This document shows positions 17,799-26,992 of a stretch of 64,000 bases of DNA, piece by piece. Source of the DNA: Thalassotalea insulae (GTDB taxonomy: Bacteria; Pseudomonadota; Gammaproteobacteria; Enterobacterales; Alteromonadaceae); assembly GCF_030161395.1 (NCBI RefSeq), contig NZ_BSST01000001.1:806001-870000 (forward strand), given 5' to 3'. The position numbers and the translations under genes are program-made. Positions within the stretch are counted from its first letter, which is position 1. Every line of letters starts with the position of its first letter. The notes under the pieces were generated by a model, which was given only the letters and a program-made list of their open reading frames with translations, had not been told where the DNA came from and made no database searches.

Positions 17799-18287
17799 CT
17801 AAGCTTGATTTAGAAAACTGGATGATTGTTTGAGATATTCAAAAAACCATTCAATTATTAATGTAAATTCTGGAATTAATTGAGAACTTTGCCACCACTG
17901 ACTAGATGATGAAGGGGTAAACGCATCGATAAAAAACAATACCGCGCTAACTATTAATACACCACGCAGCGCGCCAAAAACAATGCCCAACACCCTATCT
18001 GTACCTGAAAGTCCTGTTTTAGCCACCAATTGACTAATAACATAATTAACTAATGCGCCTAAAATAAGCGTGGTAATAAATAAAATGGCAATAGCAGCGC
18101 CATTACGTAAGAAAGCATCGGAGATATTGGTAAGAAGAGTGGCAAGTTTGGCGTAGAAAGTACTGGCAATAAAAAAGGCACTTATCCAGATAACCAGCGA
18201 CACAGCTTCTTTGACAAAGCCACGAACAAGACTAATTAACGTTGAAATACCTATGACAGCCAAAATGGCATAGTCTATCCAAACCAT
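17799..18287 (-). CDS. cvpA: CvpA family inner membrane protein
   Basis: 162 residues with four hydrophobic segments, beginning MVWIDYAILAVIGISTLISL and containing RGFVKEAVSLVIW, the CvpA signature region. In E. coli it is needed for colicin V production and lies directly before purF, as here. Its molecular role is unclear. Confidence 0.95.
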   Translation of the reverse strand: MVWIDYAILAVIGISTLISLVRGFVKEAVSLVIWISAFFIASTFYAKLATLLTNISDAFLRNGAAIAILFITTLILGALVNYVISQLVAKTGLSGTDRVLGIVFGALRGVLIVSAVLFFIDAFTPSSSSQWWQSSQLIPEFTLIIEWFFEYLKQSSSFLNQA

Positions 18288-18370
18288 AAATCGAGAGTTC
18301 TCAATTAATATTACTCGTATTTGAGGCGCGCATTCTATCAGAACGACCGCTCAAAGTACTAACATTATTA

Positions 18371-18985
18371 TTATTTTGTCGGTGAAAATCTGGCGACTTT
18401 TCCTTCCACCTGAGTTAACTGTTTCAATTCAGGTATCTTTTTCTCAAGGCTGGTTTTAATTAATTCCGGCCCGACAAATACCTTAGTTAATGTCCCGGTT
18501 TTGGTCTTAATAGGGCGAGTAAACGCCTTATAACCGGCTTTAGTTAATTTATTCACTAGCTCATCAACATTATTTTTATGACGAAAACTACCTAACTGGA
18601 TCACCCAAGCCTGATTAGCAACCGCTTTTGCTGGTAGTGAATCACTTTTAACACTTTGAACTTGTTTAAGCTGATCAGATTTAGCTAATGGTTTCACTGC
18701 AACCTTCTCTGTTGCTATCTTCTGCACTTCATTATCAATCGACGCTTCAGAGTCATCGTCAACGGCGGTTTCATCCACCAATTGCTCCTTAGCTAGCGAT
18801 GATAGTTTATCCTCGGGGAAGTCATGATTTTTGGGCTTAAAATCTATAGTAGGTGCAGCAGGAATAGGTTCAAACTCTTCCTGATAGGTTTTCTTATCTC
18901 CATCAAGTAGATCAGGTAAAAAGATAATTGCGATTGCCGCAACAATAACGGTACCGACTAATCTATTTTGAAACGGTGTAGACAA
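18371..18985 (-). CDS. dedD: DedD-like SPOR-domain cell division protein
   Basis: 204 residues: a short cytoplasmic start, one membrane helix (LVGTVIVAAIAIIFLPDLL, about 8-26), a low-complexity periplasmic linker, and a SPOR domain (about 125-200, AWVIQLGSFRHKNNVDELVNKL). SPOR domains bind denuded peptidoglycan at the septum. The start is TTG at 18985 with AGGAG five bases upstream. It lies 8 bp after folC, in the conserved operon. Confidence 0.93.
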   Translation of the reverse strand: MSTPFQNRLVGTVIVAAIAIIFLPDLLDGDKKTYQEEFEPIPAAPTIDFKPKNHDFPEDKLSSLAKEQLVDETAVDDDSEASIDNEVQKIATEKVAVKPLAKSDQLKQVQSVKSDSLPAKAVANQAWVIQLGSFRHKNNVDELVNKLTKAGYKAFTRPIKTKTGTLTKVFVGPELIKTSLEKKIPELKQLTQVEGKVARFSPTK

Positions 18986-18993
18986 GAGAACTC

Positions 18994-20259
18994 CTAATTA
19001 TACAATGACTTGACTTGTGCAACGGTAACAAAAGATCCAAAAACTAAAATAAGATCCTGCTTACCCGCGTGAGCTTTTGCCATTTTATAACCCTCACTCA
19101 CATTGTCAAAAGATAATAAATTTTTCGCATCTTGCTCAGTAAATACCTCACGTAGCTGAGCAGCGTTAGCCCCTCTTGCAACATCTAATGAGCAAAGGTA
19201 CCAATGATCAATATAAGGTATTAATGGCTTAATGGTATTAACTATGTCCTTATCTGACAGCATACCGACGACTGCATGTACTTGCTTAGCACTTACCTCT
19301 TTTACTTGGTCCGCAAGATAGCGTGCTGCCAATGGATTATGACCAACATCTAACATCACCTGACAACCATCTACTAAGATTTCAGTTCTGCCGGCGACTT
19401 TAGTTTGCTCAATGAGCGTAATAACCTGCTGATTACTAAGCTCTATCGCTAAAAGCTTTAACACCATTAACGCCGTAGCAACATTGTCTTGGGGAATATG
19501 AGGGCGTGGTAACAGCTCATAGATCACTTGCTCACTTTGCCAACGCCAACGATTACCATCTTGTTGCGGCTCAATAGTAAATTGGCGTCCACGACAGTAC
19601 AAATTAGCACTCAATTGCTCACCATAAGATAACACCGAAGCTGGCGGCTGCTTATCACCTATTACCGCGGGTTGCTGTGGCCGAAGAATACCCGCTTTTT
19701 CTGCGCCAATGGCTTCCCGGGTATTACCTAAAAATGCCTGATGATCTAAATCTATGGTGGTGATGACTGCAATATTCGCATCGATAATATTAGTGGCATC
19801 CAGCCGCCCACCTAAACCAACCTCTAAAATAATAAATTCCGGTTTAACCGACATGAGCACTAACAATGCGGCCAGCGTGGTGTACTCATAGTAAGTTAAA
19901 GAGATTTCAGCTCTCGCCTGCTCTATTTGCTCAAACGCCCTAACTAATGGTTGGTCCGCAACATCCTTCTGATTAATTCTTAAACGTTCATTAAATTCTG
20001 TAATATGCGGAGAAGAATAGACAGCAACTGAACGCTGCTCCATTAACAAGGCGTTTTCGATAAACGCACAGGTCGTACCTTTACCATTAGTACCAGCAAC
20101 AGTCACCACTTGAGCAAATGACAAATCAATAGCTAAACGCTTTGCCACGACAGCAATACGTTCAAGCCCCATATCAATTTCACTTGGGTGAATACTTTCT
20201 AAATAATAAAGCCACTCATCGAGCGTACGCTCAGAGTGGCTTTTAATAATTTCGCTCAT
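18994..20259 (-). CDS. folC: Bifunctional folylpolyglutamate synthase/dihydrofolate synthase
   Basis: Adds glutamate to dihydropteroate and to folates. 421 residues, Mur-ligase fold: P-loop VTVAGTNGKGTTCAFIE (about 54-70), SSPHITEFNERLRIN, GLGGRLDATN and the HNPLAARYLAD motif in the C-terminal domain. Between accD (16 bp upstream) and dedD, as in E. coli. Confidence 0.98.
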   Translation of the reverse strand: MSEIIKSHSERTLDEWLYYLESIHPSEIDMGLERIAVVAKRLAIDLSFAQVVTVAGTNGKGTTCAFIENALLMEQRSVAVYSSPHITEFNERLRINQKDVADQPLVRAFEQIEQARAEISLTYYEYTTLAALLVLMSVKPEFIILEVGLGGRLDATNIIDANIAVITTIDLDHQAFLGNTREAIGAEKAGILRPQQPAVIGDKQPPASVLSYGEQLSANLYCRGRQFTIEPQQDGNRWRWQSEQVIYELLPRPHIPQDNVATALMVLKLLAIELSNQQVITLIEQTKVAGRTEILVDGCQVMLDVGHNPLAARYLADQVKEVSAKQVHAVVGMLSDKDIVNTIKPLIPYIDHWYLCSLDVARGANAAQLREVFTEQDAKNLLSFDNVSEGYKMAKAHAGKQDLILVFGSFVTVAQVKSLYN

Positions 20260-20275
20260 AAAGTAATTGTTAACG

Positions 20276-21133
20276 CTAGCTTGCTTTTAATTCCTGACCA
20301 GTAAACTTCGATAATAAGCGCGCTAAAGTATCACGCATTTCCCGGCGATCGACTATCATGTCAATTGCGCCTTTTTCGATTAAGAACTCACTACGCTGGA
20401 AACCTTCTGGTAATTTTTCACGAACCGTTTGTTCAATAACACGTGGCCCAGCGAAACCAATAAGCGCTTTCGGCTCAGCAACATTAACATCGCCTAGCAT
20501 TGCCAAGCTGGCAGAAACGCCCCCCATAGTAGGATCGGTTAATACTGAAATATAGGGTAAGCCTTTTTCGCTCATTTTCGCCAACGCAGCACTGGTTTTA
20601 GCCATCTGCATCAGTGAAAATAAGGCTTCCTGCATTCGGGCACCACCACTGGCAGAGAAACAAACAAAAGGTAAGTTATGTTCGAGACAATATTCAACCC
20701 CTTTTACAAAGCGTGCCCCTACTACCGAGGCCATAGAACCACCTAGAAAAGCAAATTCAAATGCCGCAGCAACAATTGGCATACCGTGTAATTCACCTTT
20801 CATTACCACTAAGGCATCTTTCTCATTGGTTGCTTTTTGCGCCGCTGAAATCCGGTCTTTATAACGCTTAGAGTCCTTGAATTTTAGAATATCCTGAGGC
20901 TCAAATTCAGTTCCTAACTCTACACGTTCACCAAGATCTAAAAAGCTTTCGATACGCTTACGGGCACTAATGCGCATATGGTGATCACACTTAGGACAAA
21001 CCGACATTTGACGGTCTAATTCAACTTTATAAAGCACCGCATTACAGGAAGTACATTTGCTCCAGACACCTTCTGGAATATTACGTTTTTGAGTCGATTT
21101 TGCTTTCGGGAGAATCTTTTCAATCCAGCTCAT
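20276..21133 (-). CDS. accD: Acetyl-CoA carboxylase carboxyltransferase subunit beta
   Basis: Carboxyltransferase subunit that with AccA makes malonyl-CoA for fatty acid synthesis. 285 residues. The zinc ribbon is CTSC...CPKC (about residues 27-49). The crotonase-like core has ASGGARMQEALFSLMQMAK and GGVSASLAMLGDV. Genes for fatty acid synthesis (fabB) and biotin-independent partners lie in the same supercluster. Confidence 0.99.
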   Translation of the reverse strand: MSWIEKILPKAKSTQKRNIPEGVWSKCTSCNAVLYKVELDRQMSVCPKCDHHMRISARKRIESFLDLGERVELGTEFEPQDILKFKDSKRYKDRISAAQKATNEKDALVVMKGELHGMPIVAAAFEFAFLGGSMASVVGARFVKGVEYCLEHNLPFVCFSASGGARMQEALFSLMQMAKTSAALAKMSEKGLPYISVLTDPTMGGVSASLAMLGDVNVAEPKALIGFAGPRVIEQTVREKLPEGFQRSEFLIEKGAIDMIVDRREMRDTLARLLSKFTGQELKAS

Positions 21134-21320
21134 AATTTCACTTTTGCCTATGCATGAGAATCATTTAACCGCTAATAAATAGCCATTAAATTGTAAATTT
21201 TTATAATATCTAAGTATAACCACTAATTAGACCATATTTTAACGTATTATGGATAGAAAAAACTGGTCTGTTTTGTAAAATTTTATCGGGTAAAAATTTA
21301 GGGCTTTGTACAATAAACAA

Positions 21321-22103
21321 CTAATCTAAAAATAATGGTCCTAATGTCCGCTTTGGTAAGGCAAATTCTGCTGGATATTCAACATCAACAAAATACAGCC
21401 CAGCCGCAGGTGCTGTGATACCCGCCAGACAACGATTTTTTGCTTCCAGTACTTCCTTGATCCAGCTAATCGGCTTAAGTTCTTGCCCCACCTTCATTAA
21501 ACTGCCAGCGATATTGCGCACCATATGGTGTAAAAACGCATTGCCTTTTACATCAATAATAATGTAATCCCCTTTTCTGGTAACATTACAATGCAATAAG
21601 GTTCTGATTGGAGAATGCGACTGACAATGTACAGTACGAAATGAAGTAAAGTCATGCTGCCCCACTAAAAATTGTGCCGCTTGATGCATTAGCTGTTCAT
21701 TTAACGGGTAATGACAAAAACTCAAGCCATGACTCAAAATAGCCGAACGCAGATTATTGTTATAAATAATATAACGATAACGACGAGCGGTAGCGCTAAA
21801 GCGCGCATGAAAATCCTCAGTCACTTGCTGACACCATGACACCGCAACATCCTTGGGTAAATTAGTGTTAACACCAAGCGTCCAGGCTACGTCTTTACGT
21901 ACTTTAGTGGTATCAAAATGAACAACTTGATTAGTCGCGTTAACTCCGGTATCGGTACGCCCAGCACAAACGACCTCTATCGGCTCAGCAGCAATTTTCG
22001 ATAATGCTTGTTCTAATGTCTGCTGAACACTGATCACGCTTTTCTGACGCTGCCAACCATAATACTGGCTACCATCATATTCAATACCTAAGGCGTAACG
22101 CAT
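21321..22103 (-). CDS. truA: tRNA pseudouridine(38-40) synthase TruA
   Basis: Isomerises U38-U40 in the anticodon stem-loop. 260 residues. The catalytic Asp is D51 in CAGRTDTGVNATNQV. Other motifs are FHARFSATARRYRYI and FLHHMVRNIAGSL. Separated from accD by 187 bp and from fimV by a long hairpin, so it probably has its own promoter. Confidence 0.98.
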   Translation of the reverse strand: MRYALGIEYDGSQYYGWQRQKSVISVQQTLEQALSKIAAEPIEVVCAGRTDTGVNATNQVVHFDTTKVRKDVAWTLGVNTNLPKDVAVSWCQQVTEDFHARFSATARRYRYIIYNNNLRSAILSHGLSFCHYPLNEQLMHQAAQFLVGQHDFTSFRTVHCQSHSPIRTLLHCNVTRKGDYIIIDVKGNAFLHHMVRNIAGSLMKVGQELKPISWIKEVLEAKNRCLAGITAPAAGLYFVDVEYPAEFALPKRTLGPLFLD

Positions 22104-22224
22104 TCGTTCTCCCGTTATCTCTCATCAACACATCCCAATTAAATAGTTATTTTAATTGGTATCACTCGCATAAAAATCCGCGCGCATTATCCACTATTTG
22201 TTACAATTTTGCGAGTAACACCAT

Positions 22225-22274
22225 CAGTATTAAAAAAGGCCAAAGTAGTCATACTTTGGCCTTTTTTAATACTG
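22225..22274 (-). terminator. Very long perfect hairpin, terminator of fimV
   Basis: Two perfectly complementary 23-nt arms (22225-22247 and 22252-22274; central core AAGGCCAAAGTA/TACTTTGGCCTT) with the loop GTCA, starting 13 bp after the fimV stop codon. T6 follows the GC-rich part inside the stem on both strands. Unusually long for an intrinsic terminator. Confidence 0.88.
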
Positions 22275-22286
22275 ACAAATTAACAG

Positions 22287-25200
22287 TTAATCTAGATCAT
22301 CCAGCAGTTTTTGTGCTTGCTGCTGCTGCTCTGAATCACCGAGCTTTAATACATCCTGCAAGATAACTTCGGCATTTTCGTTATCCCCTATTTCCATATA
22401 CACTTTCGCTAAATCCAGTTTAGCCGCGACGCCACTGTCATCTTCCTCATCAACATCAACTTGATTAACATCTGTGGTAAATTCAGGAAACTCTCCTAAT
22501 CCGACATCAATATTAGTTTGCTCATAAGGTTCTGTTTGTTCATCTGAATCATCCTGTGTATCAGAAATTAATTCATCAACCGAGATAAAATCACGTTCAT
22601 CTTGGCTCACGTCTGATTCATTGTCTAACTCATCACCAATAGTAAACTCTTGTGCTTGATCATCACTCTCTATGTCAACACTGGTATCACTACCAGGTGG
22701 AGCTTCTTCTTCGATATTAGCCAGCAACTCATCAAAATCTACATTATCCAGCTGTTCAATATCATTAATTTCCAAAATATCGCTATCATCAGCTTTACCT
22801 TCACCAGTTTGTTGCTCTTCCGCTAACAAATCAGCTAACACTTCACTGTTGGTAAAATCTGGTGGTAATTCATCTTCAGAGGTTTCTTGCTGCTCGTCCT
22901 GCAATAACTGGCTTAATGTCGACTCATCAAACTCACCAGATACTTCATCTAAAATACTGTCATCTATTGTCGACGAGTCATCACTAGGTGCCTGTTCACT
23001 TGACAAAATATCATCGCCAATATCTAACGGCTCATCATCAGATTGACTGCCCTGCTCAACATCAGCAATAAGTGCATCAATATCGAGATCATCATCGATC
23101 ACTTGTTGAACGGGTTCATCATCACTATCATCGGTATCTGTCGCTTGTTGCTGAGCTATAGCGCTTAAATCTGCCGATAGAAATGGAGCAACATAATCAT
23201 CGCTAAAATTAGCAATTAACTCCTGATGGTTATCCTGCGGCTCAACCTGATCTTCAGTTGTTGCAGACGAACTAGGTTCAACCTCTCCTAATAACGCATC
23301 AATTTCGCTTTGGTCGCTAACCTCTAGATTTTTATCTTCTTTGCGCTGTTCTGCTGCCGAAGATACCGGCTGATCATCGTTAATTGAATTGAGTAAGGCG
23401 TCAATATCATCGGGATCGCTCAGTTCTGCATCATCCGGGATATCATCCGCGGCTGGCGCTTCACTTGTAGGTTCTGCGCTATCTCCTGCCATCGAATCCC
23501 CTGTCATAGATTCCATCAAGGCGTCAATATCATCGGGATCGGTTAGCTCTGCATTATCCGGGATATCATCCGCGGCTGGCGCTTCACTTGTAGGTTCTGC
23601 GCTATCTCCTGCTATCGAATCCCCTGTCATAGATTCCATCAAGGCATCAATATCATCGGGATCGGTTAGCTCTGCATTATCCGGGATATCATCTGCGGCA
23701 GGCGCTTCACTTGTAGGTTCTGCGCTATCTCCTGCCATCGAATCCCCTGTCATAGATTCCATCAAGGCATCAATATCATCGGGATCGGTTAGCTCTGCAT
23801 TATCTGGAACTTCATCCGCGGCTGGCGCTTCACTTGTAGGTTCTGCGCTATCTTCTGCCATCGAATCCCCTGTCATAGATTCCATCAAGGCATCAATATC
23901 ATCGGGATCGGTTAGCTCTGCATTATCCGGGATATCATCTGCGACAGGCGCTTCACTTGTAGGTTCTGCGCTATCTCCTGCCATCGAATCCCCTGTCATA
24001 GATTCCATCAAGGCATCAATATCATCGGGATCGGTTAGCTCTGCATTATCCGGGGTATCATCCGCGGCTGGCGCTTCACTTGTAGGTTCTGCGCTATCAT
24101 CTGCCATCGAATCCCCTGTCATAGATTCCATCAAGGCATCAATATCATCGGGATCGGTTAGCTCTGCATTATCTGGTACTTCATCCGCGGCTGGCGCTTT
24201 GCTTGCCATAGAGTCCATTAAGGCATCGATATCATCAGGCTCTGTCAGCTCTTCTTCACCTGAGACTTCAACAATATCCTCAGCGTCATCGCTTCCGGTT
24301 TCCATCAGCAATTCATCGAGCGCATTTTGATCAAGCTCACCGCCTTCTAACTCTTCGACGATTTCATCATCATTTTCTTCTGGCTCACCAACTTCTTCAT
24401 CGATATTTGACAGTAAAGAATCCAGATCTCCCTGATCTAACTCTCCGTCTAGCAGTTCTTCATCTGGTTCGAGCTGCGCATCATCAACATCGTCGAGTGA
24501 AATTTCTTCCAGATCATCGAGATCGCCTAAATCATCCAGATCATCTAAATCGTCATCGAGATGTATGACATCATCGTCGAGTAATTCATCAGCTAACGAA
24601 TCGATATCGCCACCTAATAAGTCATCATTGTCATCACCCTCAGCGAGATCAATCGCCAGCTCATCGTCCAACGATAATTCATCATCCAAAGATAACTCGT
24701 CGTCTAACGACAATTCATCATCAAGTGTTAACTCTTCACCTTTCTTATTTTCTTGCTGTTTTTCCGGTTTAGCTGCTGCAATTTTTCCTAACTCAAACTC
24801 TGATGTATCGGCATCAGCATTCGCTTGTTTTTTCTTCCTAAAGAACAGGAATATCCCGCCAGCAACCAGTGAAGAGGTAAACAATAACGTTAATACAATA
24901 AACCAAGGACTATTAATAAAGCCGTTATTTTCCAATTCTAGACGCTGTTTTTCTAATAGGCGTTCTTGTTCACGAGCTTCGGCTTTATCTAATAACGCCT
25001 GCAACATCGCATTAGTATTCATTAACTGCAGCTCAACTTCTTTCCCTTTTGCCACTTCCTGCTGCATTTCGCCTAATTTATCGTTAAAACTATTTAGCTT
25101 GTTACGTAACTCTTCATTCTCTTTTAAAATCGCCTGCAGGCCATCAATCGAGTCCAATACATCATTTTGAATAGTGGCTAATCGTTGTTTTTGTGAATCA

Positions 25201-25709
25201 TCATAACTTTGCAGCTGATTATTAATTTCACTTTTTGCTTGCTCTAAATCTTTCTTATTGACTACATCGACGGCAGGTTTTATTTCCTTAGGCTTAGAGG
25301 CTGCAGTTTTCGCCACCTTGCTTTGCCACTCCTGATCATCTTGATCCGATTTTTTTTGCGCTACTTGTGGATTAATCGCCGCAATTTCCTGCGGCGTTGG
25401 TAGTTTAAGGTATTGTCCGTCAATTAAATGATTGAGGTTATTATCATGAAAAGCTTGTGGATTTTTTTCATATAATGCCTGCATGACCTGATAGACAGAA
25501 AACGCTGGGTCTGGTCGCACCTGCAAAGCAATATTCCATAAAGTATCTTTTGACGTTATCGGGCCATATTGCTCAAAAGGAAATTGATCACTGGATTTTG
25601 GACCTCGAATACGGATCCCACCTTCTTCGGCAGACCATGAGACAGCGCTAAAAGAACTAATACTGATAATTAAAACCTGCCACAGGCACAGGCGTAACAG
25701 TCGTTGCAT
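22287..25709 (-). CDS. fimV: FimV-like polar hub/peptidoglycan-binding protein with tandem acidic repeats
   Basis: 1140 residues. Signal peptide (1-27); a LysM-like domain (about 48-110, SKDTLWNIALQVRPD...GQYLKLPTPQEI); a coiled coil (about 150-260); one membrane helix (about 266-290, FIVLTLLFTSSLVAGGIFLFF); then a very acidic cytoplasmic region with short SLDDEL repeats (about 330-352) and seven near-identical 41-residue repeats (ELTDPDDIDALMESMTGDS core). The C terminus has the conserved FimV TPR-like segment LDLAKVYMEIGDNENAEVI. FimV/HubP proteins organise cell poles and type IV pilus or flagellar machinery. The order with truA and asd is typical of Alteromonadales and Pseudomonas. Confidence 0.95.
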   Translation of the reverse strand: MQRLLRLCLWQVLIISISSFSAVSWSAEEGGIRIRGPKSSDQFPFEQYGPITSKDTLWNIALQVRPDPAFSVYQVMQALYEKNPQAFHDNNLNHLIDGQYLKLPTPQEIAAINPQVAQKKSDQDDQEWQSKVAKTAASKPKEIKPAVDVVNKKDLEQAKSEINNQLQSYDDSQKQRLATIQNDVLDSIDGLQAILKENEELRNKLNSFNDKLGEMQQEVAKGKEVELQLMNTNAMLQALLDKAEAREQERLLEKQRLELENNGFINSPWFIVLTLLFTSSLVAGGIFLFFRKKKQANADADTSEFELGKIAAAKPEKQQENKKGEELTLDDELSLDDELSLDDELSLDDELAIDLAEGDDNDDLLGGDIDSLADELLDDDVIHLDDDLDDLDDLGDLDDLEEISLDDVDDAQLEPDEELLDGELDQGDLDSLLSNIDEEVGEPEENDDEIVEELEGGELDQNALDELLMETGSDDAEDIVEVSGEEELTEPDDIDALMDSMASKAPAADEVPDNAELTDPDDIDALMESMTGDSMADDSAEPTSEAPAADDTPDNAELTDPDDIDALMESMTGDSMAGDSAEPTSEAPVADDIPDNAELTDPDDIDALMESMTGDSMAEDSAEPTSEAPAADEVPDNAELTDPDDIDALMESMTGDSMAGDSAEPTSEAPAADDIPDNAELTDPDDIDALMESMTGDSIAGDSAEPTSEAPAADDIPDNAELTDPDDIDALMESMTGDSMAGDSAEPTSEAPAADDIPDDAELSDPDDIDALLNSINDDQPVSSAAEQRKEDKNLEVSDQSEIDALLGEVEPSSSATTEDQVEPQDNHQELIANFSDDYVAPFLSADLSAIAQQQATDTDDSDDEPVQQVIDDDLDIDALIADVEQGSQSDDEPLDIGDDILSSEQAPSDDSSTIDDSILDEVSGEFDESTLSQLLQDEQQETSEDELPPDFTNSEVLADLLAEEQQTGEGKADDSDILEINDIEQLDNVDFDELLANIEEEAPPGSDTSVDIESDDQAQEFTIGDELDNESDVSQDERDFISVDELISDTQDDSDEQTEPYEQTNIDVGLGEFPEFTTDVNQVDVDEEDDSGVAAKLDLAKVYMEIGDNENAEVILQDVLKLGDSEQQQQAQKLLDDLD
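23395..24230 (-). repeat. 123-bp in-frame tandem repeat within fimV
   Basis: The motif TCAATATCATCGGGATCG (plus strand) recurs at 23401, 23524, 23647, 23770, 23893, 24016 and 24139, an exact period of 123 bp (41 codons). Copies differ by only a few bases, and a diverged partial copy follows near 24220. Near identity suggests recent expansion or ongoing homogenisation, so copy number should vary between strains. A 313-codon plus-strand open frame here is just the shadow of the repeat. Confidence 0.97.
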
Positions 25710-25851
25710 TAAGGTTTCCTAATTATTTTTATCTGACGCCAATAGTTTGGCACAACTAAGTCCAGATAAAACAAAGCAAAAAATATTCCAAACAAGTATA
25801 TCACAGCCAAACGACTATAATATTCCCTGTCAAGTTAACCTCAGTTATAAC

Positions 25852-25890
25852 AAAAAAACTCGTCGTTAACTATAACGACGAGTTTTTATT
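25852..25890 (-). terminator. Terminator of asd
   Basis: A 15-bp stem (25854-25868 with 25873-25887; CTCGTCGTTA/TAACGACGAG core) with A/T tails, 58 bp downstream of asd on the minus strand. Confidence 0.88.
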
Positions 25891-25944
25891 TTTCTTTAAT
25901 AAATCGAGTACTTAGCTATTACCCGATAATTTATCTCTAACAGA

Positions 25945-26964
25945 TCAAGATAAATATTCTTTTACTAATAATTCTGCGATCTGAATACTGTTAGTTGCTG
26001 CGCCTTTACGAACGTTATCGGCAACAATCCACATATTAATACCATTATTATGGCTAAGATCTTCACGAATACGGCCGACGAATGTCGCATCAACACCGCT
26101 GGCTTCACCAATTTGCGTTGGAAAATCTTCATCCTTTTCACAAACTTCAACCCCTGGAGCCTGCTTAAGAAGCTCTTTAACTTGCTCTGCAGAAATTTGC
26201 TCTCTGGTTTCGATATGCAAGGCTTCACCATGGCCAAAAAATACCGGCACACGAACTGCAGTAGGATTGACTAAAACATTCTCGTCACCGAGTATTTTCT
26301 TAGTTTCCCACACCATCTTCATTTCTTCTTTGGTGTAACCATTTTCCATAAAGACATCAATTTGCGGAATCACATTAAACGCGATCTGACGAGAAAATGC
26401 TTTTGATTCAATCGGCTTACCGCTTAACAGATCCGCACATTGTTTCGCTAATTCATCCATCGCTTCTTTACCGGCACCTGAAACCGACTGATAGGTACTG
26501 ACATTTACCCGTTCAATACCTACTGCATCATAAATCGGTTTTAATGCCACCATCATCTGAATGGTTGAACAGTTTGGATTAGCAATAATATTACGATTAC
26601 GATATTCCGCTAATGCCTGTGGATTAACTTCTGGCACCACTAGAGGCACATCTGCTTCGTAACGAAATTCTGAGGTATTATCGATAACAATACAGCCAGC
26701 ATCACCTGCAATTGGCGCAAACTTTGCCGAAATGCTACCACCAGCAGAGAAAAATCCTATTTGAGCTAAGCTAAAATCAAAGGTATCAGCATCAATCACT
26801 TCGATGGTTTCACCATTAAACTCAATCGTTTCACCAGCTGAGCGAGCGCTCGCTAACGGGTAAAGTTTATTCACAGGAAAATCTCGTTGCTCAAGAATTT
26901 CCATAATGGTTTTACCAACCAATCCTGTTGCTCCTAATACGCAAACATCAAATTTCTGTGCCAT
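25945..26964 (-). CDS. asd: Aspartate-semialdehyde dehydrogenase
   Basis: Makes aspartate semialdehyde for Lys, Met, Thr and diaminopimelate synthesis. 339 residues. The NADP-binding start is VCVLGATGLVGKTIMEIL; the catalytic Cys is in NPNCSTIQMM; a further active-site region is near SVSGAGKEAM. It is of the Vibrio/USG-1 type rather than the E. coli Asd type. E. coli has the inactive paralogue usg between pdxB and truA; here the catalytic Cys is retained, so this is probably the working enzyme. Confidence 0.96.
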   Translation of the reverse strand: MAQKFDVCVLGATGLVGKTIMEILEQRDFPVNKLYPLASARSAGETIEFNGETIEVIDADTFDFSLAQIGFFSAGGSISAKFAPIAGDAGCIVIDNTSEFRYEADVPLVVPEVNPQALAEYRNRNIIANPNCSTIQMMVALKPIYDAVGIERVNVSTYQSVSGAGKEAMDELAKQCADLLSGKPIESKAFSRQIAFNVIPQIDVFMENGYTKEEMKMVWETKKILGDENVLVNPTAVRVPVFFGHGEALHIETREQISAEQVKELLKQAPGVEVCEKDEDFPTQIGEASGVDATFVGRIREDLSHNNGINMWIVADNVRKGAATNSIQIAELLVKEYLS

Positions 26965-26992
26965 GCCCTTCTCTCAATTTTAACTTGTTAAA

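Noticed and set aside
23389..24330. 313-codon Ser/Ala-rich plus-strand ORF
   Set aside because: It is the antisense shadow of the 123-bp fimV repeats, which keep a stop-free frame on both strands.
24565..25170. 201-codon plus ORF opposite fimV
   Set aside because: A Ser/Asn-rich shadow of the acidic coding region of fimV.
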